The notes: generated by a model not told the origin, from the letters alone. Positions 42,684 to 49,309 are shown, counted from the first letter of the stretch. The stretch is DNA of 64,000 nt from Pseudomonas typographi (GCF_014694385.1 NZ_JAAOCA010000004.1:62001-126000); one strand, 5' to 3'. Made by a program: numbers and translations.

Positions 42684-42774
42684 GGGTATGCCATCGAAAA
42701 CCCCGTTAATGGCGGTACATGCCGGTACGAAGCGTTACTGGAAGAGCCCGCCGACGCGAGTGCCTTCCGGCGGG

Positions 42775-42906
42775 TTACTGGCAAAAGCCGCCCTTATGAT
42801 GTGAGCCGGTACCGCCAACGGGGTGCGTGCCCTTGGGGCAGGCCTGGGCGGATACAGCGGCGACCGACAACAGGCTTACCCAGCACACGATGATAGCTTT
42901 CTTCAT
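42775..42906 (-). CDS. Small secreted cysteine-containing peptide (43 aa)
   Basis: A 43-residue gene. It opens MKKAIIVCWVSLLSVAAVSA, a clear signal peptide with an AQA-type cleavage site at about residue 22. The predicted mature part of about 21 residues starts CPKGTHPVGG and ends KGGFCQ, with one Cys near each end, enough for a disulfide-closed loop, and a Gly/His-rich centre. GGAG lies 8-11 bases upstream of the ATG. I recall similar CPKG..GGTG..HKGG peptides in pseudomonad genomes but know no function. It faces the GNAT gene and sits at the edge of the accessory region. Confidence 0.7.
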   Translation of the reverse strand: MKKAIIVCWVSLLSVAAVSAQACPKGTHPVGGTGSHHKGGFCQ

Positions 42907-43243
42907 GACCTGCTCCGAGGCTGTGGATTCAACACCCTGTTATCGGTTGCATCGGCAGCAGCTAAAGGGGGCAGCCGTCGGGCGGTATCAAGAACTGCTG
43001 AAGCTGGCTCAGGAAGCGCCGCTTGCGGATACCACAATTGCGCTGGGCGGCTGACCCGTAGCAGTGCCGCCCGTCGCGAAAGTATCGTAGACCAATCTGC
43101 GCGATAGCGTTGCCCGCCTCACCGCCGCTGATGAATCCACCGCGTCAGCGGAACACCCCAGCACCTTGCTTCCCATGATCCTGCCGAACAAACGGCAGAC
43201 AATCCCACGGGAAGTTCGCCCGGCGTGTGCGTGGCGAAGGTGA

Positions 43244-43534
43244 TCATTGCCCGCTCTCCCGAGCGTCAAATTGCAGGGCGTACCACAGCGCATCAATGAT
43301 CGCTTTGGCGCTTTCGGCAGCGTGAAGTGCGAGCCAGGCGTGCTGCCCATCAAATTCGATTGTGCCCATCGCCGCGTCCTCGATGCTGCCCGCGATGACT
43401 TTCAGCAGGGCGGATACCTTCTCCAGCGCCTGTTCGGCATCAATGCCATCGGTCACTTTGAACAGATTCAGCCGTTTATCAACTGGGCCGACTGGGCAGA
43501 AGTCGTTTTCGGTGGTGACCAAGCGCGTGCTCAT
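43244..43534 (-). CDS. DUF3077-like small protein, cassette copy 1
   Basis: A 96-residue protein resembling the Pseudomonas DUF3077 family: LFKVTDGIDAEQALEKVSALLKVIAGSIEDAAM, then HAAESAKAIIDALWYAL. It is predicted to be two or three amphipathic helices, with no signal or membrane segment. Its ATG overlaps the TGA of the 88-aa gene (ATGA), so the two are translationally coupled. The encoded protein is identical in cassette copy 2. DUF3077 proteins occur as many paralogues per genome and have no known function. Confidence 0.8.
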   Translation of the reverse strand: MSTRLVTTENDFCPVGPVDKRLNLFKVTDGIDAEQALEKVSALLKVIAGSIEDAAMGTIEFDGQHAWLALHAAESAKAIIDALWYALQFDARESGQ

Positions 43535-43797
43535 TGGCCACCCGCCTTGGCCAGCAGGGCCTCGGTCAACTCCGCGTAAGCAGTCGCGCTGGCGGTGCCC
43601 AAGTGGGGAGTTTCGCGGACCTTCTCGATGGGCATCTTCGAGTTCGCCATCGAGGCGAAGGCCACGGCGTGTGGGCGGGCCATTTGGTCGTTGTAGCGGG
43701 TAAGGAGAACGGAACGGCTGCTGTTCGCTCGCAGGGCTGCCAATGCCATACGGCGGTGGGTGAGTTTGCGAACTTTGGGCGCGAAGATGCGGGTCAT
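43531..43797 (-). CDS. Unrecognised 88-aa protein upstream of the DUF3077 gene, copy 1
   Basis: An 88-residue basic protein starting MTRIFAPKVRKLTHRRMALAALRANSSRSVLLTRYNDQM. I do not recognise its family. The N-terminal half has many Arg and Lys residues, and the C-terminal half ends TAYAELTEALLAKAGGQ, probably helical. AAGGAG lies 8 bases upstream of ATG 43797. That Shine-Dalgarno is part of a 9-bp complementarity with the leader. It differs from copy 2 by one residue (Thr versus Ile in AEL(T/I)EALL). A nucleic-acid-binding role is conceivable from charge only. Confidence 0.7.
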   Translation of the reverse strand: MTRIFAPKVRKLTHRRMALAALRANSSRSVLLTRYNDQMARPHAVAFASMANSKMPIEKVRETPHLGTASATAYAELTEALLAKAGGQ

Positions 43798-44041
43798 GGG
43801 TATAGCTCCTTGATTTGGGGAGCTGCCACGATTCGCCGCTAAACGAATAGGGTGGCAGCCATGTGCGCGGGTTAGCGGACAGGGAATCAAGGAAACCTGC
43901 AGACCCGAAGGCCTCCCACACACACAGCCGCCATAACACGAGACTGCAGACGCAAAAAAAGCGCTCGCAGTCGTGGTCTGGGCGCTGTTGCGCCTTGATT
44001 TGCCCGGGCCGCTAAACCCGTTGTCAGCAATGTGACGGGTG
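43798..44041 (-). promoter_or_regulatory. Structured switch-like leader of the 88-aa/DUF3077 operon, copy 1
   Basis: Read on the minus strand, three blocks occur in order. Block 1 (44017-43993) has GTTTAGCGG and AATCAAGG. Block 2 (43893-43871) has TCCTTGATT and CCGCTAAC. Block 3 (43844-43806) has GTTTAGCGG and AATCAAGGAG, the last being the Shine-Dalgarno. Block 2 is complementary to both others, so 1:2 and 2:3 pairing are mutually exclusive, and 2:3 hides the ribosome site. Block 3's GTTTAGCGG lies in the loop of a hairpin GCTGCCAC/GTGGCAGC (43852-43859 with 43822-43829) with inner ATTCG/CGAAT, so its pairing to block 2 would make a pseudoknot. A C(UUCG)G hairpin precedes block 2. Confidence 0.65.
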
Positions 44042-44114
44042 AACAATACCGAGCATCGCGATGGCCTGCAACCGCTGGTTTCGGCCGCCTAGGGCGATTC
44101 ATTGGTGCCATCAT
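43887..44114 (-). CDS. Possible 75-codon leader ORF, copy 1
   Basis: ATG 44114 has AGGAG (44124-44128) 9 bases upstream. The frame encodes an Arg-rich 75-residue peptide (MMAPMNRPRRPKPAV... ending LRVCRFP). Its TGA stop (43889-43887) lies inside block 2 of the leader, the segment complementary to the next gene's Shine-Dalgarno. A ribosome at this stop would keep block 2 from pairing. Identical in both copies. It may be a regulatory leader peptide, or it may not be translated; the peptide itself resembles no family I know. Confidence 0.4.
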   Translation of the reverse strand: MMAPMNRPRRPKPAVAGHRDARYCSPVTLLTTGLAARANQGATAPRPRLRALFLRLQSRVMAAVCVGGLRVCRFP

Positions 44115-44150
44115 GCGGTGGCACTCCTGAAAGCATTTGGCCGTGAAGCG

Positions 44151-44347
44151 CTACCAATACACCGCCAGCCAACGCGGCCTTGCGTTCGGAGAACGTATTT
44201 GCCCTGGTCCACCAGCAGCACGTCGCGAAGCTCCAACAGCGATACCAGATCGCGTTCGGCCTTGGTCAATTGGTCCTGGTCCCAGCCGGCTAACGTGCTG
44301 GTCGGCGCTGGGTGGGGAGGCGGGCAATACGCTTTCTACAGTACAAA
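44151..44347 (-). pseudogene. Frameshifted copy of the 65-aa cassette ORF
   Basis: This stretch corresponds to the intact 65-codon frame at 48707-48904. Here one T is missing near 44202 (GTATTTGCCC versus GTATTTTGCCC) and there are several substitutions, so the frame is broken. The C-terminal part still reads IRSPNARPRWLA(V)YW. Confidence 0.45.
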
Positions 44348-44431
44348 ACGACATAGACCCGGTCGGAACCCGTATGCCTGGGGGCTTTGAGGCGTACTGA
44401 GGAGTTAAATGAGGTTTGCTGCGCAGGGTGA

Positions 44432-44457
44432 TGGTGCCGGAGACAGGAATAGAACCT
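44432..44457 (-). repeat. tRNA-Thr 3'-end fragment, attachment-site-like
   Basis: Twenty-five of 26 bases match the 3' end of the complete tRNA-Thr gene at 48991-49016, including the CCA end and T-arm; one base differs (AGAACCT versus CGAACCT). The match stops abruptly at 44457. This is what site-specific integration into a tRNA 3' end leaves behind. No integrase gene is present in the window. Confidence 0.75.
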
Positions 44458-44748
44458 AAACACTCAAAGCCTTACGATAAGATGATTACTCCAATCTCTA
44501 TAAAATTAAAGGTACTCAATGAGGTACTCAAGCCTAAAGTGGTGAGGTCAGGGGTTTGCAGCGTGGCGGCTTTGAATTCCACTAAGACGCAGTATAAGCC
44601 GTGCCCCTGCGACCACACCAGGCAGTTGTTCGATTGGGCGATCCAGACTCGTCGACCAGCGCCCAAGTCTAGTAAGATTGGGTATCGTGCTACCGACGTC
44701 AGCGGATGCACGCACTGCGGGCATGAACTTGTTCATTTAAGGTAGTTT
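44458..44748. other. Low-GC stretch after the tRNA fragment, no clear gene
   Basis: 291 bp with lower GC than the chromosome, starting right at the break of the tRNA match. A plus-strand frame runs through it, but it begins in the tRNA fragment and has no ribosome site or recognisable features. Probably the edge of incoming DNA. Confidence 0.4.
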
Positions 44749-45810
44749 TTGAACGCCCCCCGTTTACTTAACATCTCACATGGAAGGCTGGAAGAATTGG
44801 CGAAGGTTCCGGAAAACCCCACAGAAAACTCAGAAATTGGCGACGTAAGGATCATCGGTGGAAAACCCTACCGCACTGGGTTCCTGAACGCTTTTTGGGG
44901 TAACGCCGACTTCAAGGACCCCCGAGTATTGCTCCGCGCCAAAAGGGAAAATATTCTTTTTAGCTCGCGGAGCCTCCATCACTACACGTCGCTTGCTGGC
45001 CTTAAGGGTATCATTGAAGAGAATGGTTTTTGGGCCTCAGACAACCGATTCATGAACGACACGGAAGAAAGCTTGAATGGAAGTAGGCTGGCAGGCCACA
45101 TCTTACAATATAAAGCGAGACGCACCAGTGATGCTGCTTTTGCGAATGTACTCCTTGCGGTCGATGAGCTGCTCGCCTCGCCAAGGCAGGATGGTCATTT
45201 AGTCACCTGCTTCTCAACCGTTCGGGATGATCTTGGGCAATGGCGTGGTTATGGTGCGGGCGGTGTATGTATATGCTTGGGCGAGGTTACCGGTAGAGAA
45301 GCCCCGCTGTTTTTCGGGCCCGATCATATGCCATTCCAAGCGATCTACGATGAAATACCAAAGCGCGTGCTTTTGCTATCAGTGCTGAGAGGCTTTGAAC
45401 GTGAGTACTCTGTTGATCGCCGCGCAATGGGCACTGCATGGCCATGTGATCATGACAAAGATTACATTGAGCAAATTCACTCGAAGATCTCTGGCTCCAT
45501 ACTTGGCTTCAAAGATCGCGCCTTTAAAAACGAATCCGAGGCTCGGATCGTCCTCTCATATCAACAAGCTAAACGTTATGAAGGTGGCTTAAAATTTCGC
45601 GTTAGCCCACTCGGAATCATTCCCTACCTCCGCACCGGCGACCATCTTGCTGTGAAGAAGCACGGGGGTCTGCTACCGCTGCGCGAAATTATTATCGGGC
45701 CTACACCACATCAAGAGCTAGTAGCAAAAAGCGTGGAAACTTTTCTTAGACATGCAGGCTATACGTCCACCAATGTCAGCCTATCCAAAGTTCCGTACAG
45801 AACGCCTTGA
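44749..45810 (+). CDS. DUF2971-family protein, acquired cargo gene
   Basis: A 353-residue soluble protein with DUF2971 hallmarks: LHHYTSLAGLKGIIEENGFWASDNRFMND (about residues 76-104), CFSTVRDDLGQWRGYGAGGVCI (about 151-172) and DRAFKNESEARIVLSY (about 258-273). The start is uncertain: TTG 44749 gives the listed length, while TTG 44797 is preceded by GGAAG. GC content and codon use are clearly lower in GC than the neighbours, indicating transfer. DUF2971 proteins occur in mobile and defence-rich regions and have been compared to ADP-ribosyltransferase folds, but no activity is established. It lies between the duplicated cassettes, next to an IS. Confidence 0.8.
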   Translation: MNAPRLLNISHGRLEELAKVPENPTENSEIGDVRIIGGKPYRTGFLNAFWGNADFKDPRVLLRAKRENILFSSRSLHHYTSLAGLKGIIEENGFWASDNRFMNDTEESLNGSRLAGHILQYKARRTSDAAFANVLLAVDELLASPRQDGHLVTCFSTVRDDLGQWRGYGAGGVCICLGEVTGREAPLFFGPDHMPFQAIYDEIPKRVLLLSVLRGFEREYSVDRRAMGTAWPCDHDKDYIEQIHSKISGSILGFKDRAFKNESEARIVLSYQQAKRYEGGLKFRVSPLGIIPYLRTGDHLAVKKHGGLLPLREIIIGPTPHQELVAKSVETFLRHAGYTSTNVSLSKVPYRTP

Positions 45811-45959
45811 CCGCACTGATTTCAACGTGGGCCCTCGGACTAGTCGAACCGACTCACTGGATCTAGCCGTCCATAACTCGCCGGATAATAGCGGCGCTTC
45901 GAAAATGGACTGGCCCCTACAAAATCGGACACCGACACCCCGTTAACTTGATGCCGTTT

Positions 45960-46835
45960 TCATCCGCCTGAATTCTCTGGGAGAACGGTATTTTTTAGTG
46001 CGCTGTGTGGATGCTGCTCATTGTAGTGCTCGAAGGCAATTGCCAAGTTCCGTAATGCCGTTTCACGGTTCGGTCGTGGCATGCGCGCCACGTAATCGCG
46101 TTTGATGGTCTTCACGAAGCTCTCCGCCATACCATTGCTGTGTGGGCTGCAAACTGGCGTAGTCACAGGCTGCAAGCCGATCTGTTATGCGAAGAACCGG
46201 GTCTGCTTTGCGGTATATGCCGAACCATTGTCAGTTAGCCACTGCACTGGCGTGTTGGGCAATTGATCGCCAAATCGCTTCTCCACGCTCTCCAGCATCA
46301 GATCACGAACATCATCGCCACTGTAGCCCGTCGAGCTGGCAACCCACCCAATCGCCTCTCTGTCGCAGCAGTCCAGGGCAAAGCTCACGCTTAACTTCGC
46401 GCCGTCGTCGCAGCGGAATTCAAAACCATCTGAACACCATCGGGTGCTGCTGGTAGCAACAGCGACTCGCCCCTCGTGTTTGCGGGCAACCCCCGGCTGT
46501 TTAGCTCGACGAGCGAGCAGTAGCTGATGATCGCGCATCACGCGATATACCCGCTTTACATTGACCGCCGGAAGCATCAGGAGCTCTCGCGAACGACGCA
46601 ACAAGCCCCACATCCGGCGATAACCGTAGGTGAGCAAATCGCCGAGATGTTCACGAATCTCGGGCACCAACTCCACATCGTCCAGTAGTCGCTTGCAACG
46701 AACGTGTGGTTGCGTGACCTGCTTGAGCCGAACAGTTAATTGAATGCGCGGCACACCGAGACTTCGCTGACCAGCTTCACTGGTCGTCCCCCGGCAACAA
46801 GGGTGAGTGCGCAATCCATTTTCGCGAGCGAGCAA
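45960..46835 (-). pseudogene. IS3-family transposase OrfB (integrase core), disrupted
   Basis: The DDE integrase domain is recognisable (RRMWGLLRRSRELL, CSDGFEFRCDDGAKLSVSFALDCCDREAIGW, VQWLTDNGSAY, then [20 protein letters not shown]). It is interrupted by an in-frame TAA at 46187-46185, just after RFFA. It is also frameshifted near its end in an A6 run (about 45990): [14 protein letters not shown] replaces the usual [13 protein letters not shown]. Both lesions mean no full transposase is made without readthrough. Expression in intact relatives uses a programmed frameshift from OrfA. Confidence 0.85.
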
Positions 46836-47172
46836 TCTCCACTGCTTCTTTAAGCACTTCGGCTTCCATGGTCTTCTTGCCGAGCATTCGCTGAAGCTCG
46901 CGAATCTGCTTGAGTGCGTCGTTGAGCTCAGAAGCCGTAACTACAGCCTCGCCGGCACTGCCCGCCGACAAGCTGCCTCCCTGGTAGATCTTGCGCCACA
47001 GAAAAAGCTGGTTGGCATTGATGCCGTTAAACCGAGCGACTACCGAGACGCTTTGCCCCGGCTCCAGGCTCTCGCGAACCATGGCCAGTTTCTGCTCTAG
47101 GCTCCAGCGCCGCCGGCGCTCATGGCCAAGCAGTTTCCCGCCACCCTTATTGTTGCTGTTAGTCATAAACAT
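46777..47172 (-). CDS. IS3-family transposase OrfA
   Basis: A 131-residue OrfA of the IS2-like group with a helix-turn-helix ([39 protein letters not shown], about 23-61). A leucine-zipper-like coil follows ([33 protein letters not shown], about 82-115). It is intact and overlaps the start of orfB. Alone it would act as a DNA-binding inhibitor of transposition rather than a transposase. Confidence 0.88.
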   Translation of the reverse strand: MFMTNSNNKGGGKLLGHERRRRWSLEQKLAMVRESLEPGQSVSVVARFNGINANQLFLWRKIYQGGSLSAGSAGEAVVTASELNDALKQIRELQRMLGKKTMEAEVLKEAVEIARSRKWIAHSPLLPGDDQ

Positions 47173-47230
47173 AACCGTTTGCCTACCCCTTATCCTAAGG
47201 GGGAGACGGTGTCCTGTCTTTCAAGGGGCT

Positions 47231-47624
47231 CGTTCAGCGGTCACGTGGGAGTCTTGCAGATACCGCATCGTGGGGCGAGACGTGCGGGGCGAAGCAAGAG
47301 CGGTACCGCTGATACCGTGAGCATGGACAATGCGAAGGCTTTTTGCTTATTTCCCCTTAAATGGGTTGCGACTACGCGGCCGGCGCTGGGCTCCTGAGAC
47401 ATCTCGGGGGCCCTTCACTTTTTTGCTCGGTTGATGAGCTGCGGCTCTGACCCGGCCTCGGGCCCAGAGAGCTATGAATGCCCCTGTTGTGCCGGCCGAT
47501 CAATCTCCTTGATCCCCCCGCCCCATGGCCTTTGAGCGCGTCCCGTTCCGCGGCGGTTGCGCACACCTTGAGGGCTTCAAGGGTCGATTGGAACAAAAAC
47601 CCGCCAAGTGCCACTGGGTTTCGC
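47231..47624. other. Region between the IS and cassette copy 2
   Basis: 394 bp. It contains an 80-codon minus-strand frame (47372-47614, MALGGFLFQSTLEALKVCATAAERDALKG at its start). The first 30 residues look protein-like, but I do not recognise a family and the tail is low-complexity. Nothing else is supported. Confidence 0.35.
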
Positions 47625-47799
47625 GCCCGTCGCGAAAGTATCGTAGATCAATCTGCGCGATAGCGTTGCCCGCCTCACCGCCGCTGATGAATCCACCGCG
47701 TCAGCGGTACACCCCAGCACCTTGCTTCCCATGATCCTGCCGAACAAACGGCAGACAATCCCACGGGAAGCTCGCCCGGCGTGTGCGTGGCGAAGGTGA

Positions 47800-48090
47800 T
47801 CATTGCCCGCTCTCCCGAGCGTCAAATTGCAGGGCGTACCACAGCGCATCAATGATCGCTTTGGCGCTTTCGGCAGCGTGAAGTGCGAGCCAGGCGTGCT
47901 GCCCATCAAATTCGATTGTGCCCATCGCCGCGTCCTCGATGCTGCCCGCGATGACTTTCAGCAGGGCGGATACCTTCTCCAGCGCCTGTTCGGCATCAAT
48001 GCCATCGGTCACTTTGAACAGATTCAGCCGTTTATCAACTGGGCCGACTGGGCAGAAGTCGTTTTCGGTGGTGACCAAGCGCGTGCTCAT
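47800..48090 (-). CDS. DUF3077-like small protein, cassette copy 2
   Basis: Encodes the same 96 residues as the gene at 43244-43534, start overlapping the upstream 88-aa gene as ATGA. Identity of both protein copies suggests a recent duplication or ongoing gene conversion. Family DUF3077 by resemblance; function unknown. Confidence 0.8.
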   Translation of the reverse strand: MSTRLVTTENDFCPVGPVDKRLNLFKVTDGIDAEQALEKVSALLKVIAGSIEDAAMGTIEFDGQHAWLALHAAESAKAIIDALWYALQFDARESGQ

Positions 48091-48353
48091 TGGCCACCCG
48101 CCTTGGCCAGCAGGGCTTCGATCAGCTCCGCGTAAGCAGTCGCGCTGGCGGTGCCCAAGTGGGGAGTTTCGCGGACCTTCTCGATGGGCATCTTCGAGTT
48201 CGCCATCGAGGCGAAGGCCACGGCGTGTGGGCGGGCCATTTGGTCGTTGTAGCGGGTAAGGAGAACGGAACGGCTGCTGTTCGCTCGCAGGGCTGCCAAT
48301 GCCATACGGCGGTGGGTGAGTTTGCGAACTTTGGGCGCGAAGATGCGGGTCAT
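48087..48353 (-). CDS. Unrecognised 88-aa protein, cassette copy 2
   Basis: Second copy of the 88-residue basic protein, with Ile in place of Thr in AELIEALL. The Shine-Dalgarno AAGGAG (48367-48362) precedes ATG 48353 by 8 bases and is part of the leader pairing. First gene of the two-gene unit. Confidence 0.7.
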   Translation of the reverse strand: MTRIFAPKVRKLTHRRMALAALRANSSRSVLLTRYNDQMARPHAVAFASMANSKMPIEKVRETPHLGTASATAYAELIEALLAKAGGQ

Positions 48354-48597
48354 GGGTATAGCTCCTTGATTTGGGGAGCTGCCACGATTCGCCGCTAAAC
48401 GAATAGGGTGGCAGCCATGTGCGCGGGTTAGCGGACAGGGAATCAAGGAAACCTGCAGACCCGAAGGCCTCCCACACACACAGCCGCCATAACACGAGAC
48501 TGCAGACGCAAAAAAAGCGCTCGCAGTCGTGGTCTGGGCGCTGTTGCGCCTTGATTTGCCCGGGCCGCTAAACCCGTTGTCAGCAATGTGACGGGTG
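48354..48597 (-). promoter_or_regulatory. Structured switch-like leader, cassette copy 2
   Basis: Base-for-base the same as the copy 1 leader. Block 1 lies at 48573-48549, block 2 at 48449-48427 and block 3 at 48400-48362; hairpin arms are at 48408-48415 and 48378-48385. Block 2 can pair with block 1 or with block 3, which holds the Shine-Dalgarno of the 88-aa gene. Confidence 0.65.
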
Positions 48598-48670
48598 AAC
48601 AATACCGAGCATCGCGATGGCCTGCAACCGCTGGTTTCGGCCGCCTAGGGCGATTCATTGGTGCCATCAT
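48443..48670 (-). CDS. Possible 75-codon leader ORF, copy 2
   Basis: Identical to the copy 1 leader ORF (44114-43887). It starts 36 bp after the stop of the 65-aa frame and ends with TGA inside leader block 2. Translation is unproven. Confidence 0.4.
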   Translation of the reverse strand: MMAPMNRPRRPKPAVAGHRDARYCSPVTLLTTGLAARANQGATAPRPRLRALFLRLQSRVMAAVCVGGLRVCRFP

Positions 48671-48706
48671 GCGGTGGCACTCCTGAAAGCATTTGGCCGT
48701 GAAGCG

Positions 48707-48904
48707 CTACCAATACGCCGCCAGCCAACGCGGCCTTGCGTTCGGAGAACGTATTTTGCCCTGGTCCACCAGCAGCACGTCGCGAAGCTCCAATGCCGAT
48801 ACCAGATCGCGTTCGGCCTTGGTCAATTGGTCCTGGTCCCAGCCGGCTAATCTGCTGGTCGGCGCTGGGTTGATGAGGCGGGCAATACGCTTTCTGCGAT
48901 ACAA
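48707..48904 (-). CDS. Hypothetical 65-aa protein, intact only in cassette copy 2
   Basis: A 65-residue frame from a TTG start (48904), reading MYRRKRIARLINPAP, then AGWDQDQLTKAERDLVSALELRD and a C-terminal WLAAYW. It is basic at the start with a likely helical middle. No family recognised and no strong ribosome site, but copy 1 carries a frameshifted version, which makes it look like a decaying real gene. It is the first frame in the possible 65-aa / leader / 88-aa / DUF3077 transcript. Confidence 0.4.
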   Translation of the reverse strand: MYRRKRIARLINPAPTSRLAGWDQDQLTKAERDLVSALELRDVLLVDQGKIRSPNARPRWLAAYW

Positions 48905-48990
48905 AAAGACATAGACCCGGTCGGAGCCTGTATGCCTGGACCTTTGAGGTGTACTGACGAATTAAATGAGGTTTGCTGCGGAGGGGGTGA

Positions 48991-49066
48991 TGGTGCCGGA
49001 GACAGGAATCGAACCTGCGACCTTCGCGTTACGAGTGCGCTGCTCTACCGACTGAGCTACACCGGC
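48991..49066 (-). tRNA. tRNA-Thr (anticodon CGU)
   Basis: A 76-nt tRNA on the minus strand with encoded CCA. The 5' acceptor strand GCCGGTG pairs with the 3' strand CTCCGGC region; the anticodon loop is CTCGTAA with anticodon CGT, reading ACG (Thr). The T-arm contains GGTTCGATTCC. The 3' 26 nt are duplicated at 44432-44457, showing this gene has served as an integration site. Confidence 0.95.
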
Positions 49067-49309
49067 GTTTTCGGGAGCGAAAGCTAGCATCACCGACGTC
49101 TGCACGCAAGCCTTGGTCCAGGCAAGGGTTTAAATTCCCGTTAGCGCTCTATGACCATAGCCACCCATCTTGACAGAGGATGGCTATTAGTTATTGGTTT
49201 CCAAATTCAATTGGCCGCTTGCCGGCTACCGCCCCCCTCTATTCAAAGTGTGCACAACCTGGCAGTTGAGCTAAGTTATGCAATTTCGAATGGTCGGGAT
49301 CAGAATTAA

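Larger units (their letters stand above)
43069..44457. repeat. Direct repeat, cassette copy 1 (tRNA-Thr-associated)
   Basis: About 1.39 kb repeated at 47625-49016, at a constant offset of 4556 bp over most of its length. Only a handful of single-base changes separate the first 1.1 kb. Differences cluster in the last 300 bp near the tRNA fragment, including a one-base loss near 44202. It contains the 88-aa and DUF3077-like genes with their leader, a broken copy of a 65-aa frame, and a 26-bp tRNA-Thr 3'-end fragment at its right edge. Confidence 0.92.
45911..47230 (-). mobile_element. Decayed IS3-family (IS2-like) insertion sequence
   Basis: About 1.32 kb bounded by imperfect inverted repeats. 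The left end begins TGGCCCCTACAAAATCGGA and continues CACCGACACCCC (45911-45942). The right end, read in reverse, begins AGCCCCTTGAAAGACAGGA and continues CACCGTCTCCCC (47230-47200). Two overlapping frames encode OrfA and a broken OrfB. No target-site duplication is obvious. Confidence 0.8.
47625..49016. repeat. Direct repeat, cassette copy 2 (adjacent to intact tRNA-Thr)
   Basis: The second copy of the cassette at 43069-44457. It starts at the shared GCCCGTCGCGAAAGTATCG and runs into the 3' end of the complete tRNA-Thr gene. All frames seen in copy 1 are present, and the 65-aa frame is intact only here, so this copy looks the better preserved. Confidence 0.92.

Noticed and set aside
42827..43054. 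A 75-codon plus-strand frame between the GNAT gene and cassette copy 1
   Set aside because: Its tail looks vaguely protein-like, but it overlaps the better supported 43-aa secreted peptide on the other strand and has no ribosome site.
43798..44041. The structured leader as a retron or other reverse-transcriptase-linked RNA
   Set aside because: No reverse transcriptase or recombinase gene is present in or near either cassette.
43531..44046. A 171-codon frame as the full-length form of the 88-aa protein
   Set aside because: The extra N-terminal part runs through the structured leader; the AAGGAG before ATG 43797 fixes the shorter start.
44416..44745. A 109-codon plus-strand frame after cassette copy 1
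   Set aside because: It begins in the tRNA fragment, lacks a ribosome site and shows no family resemblance.
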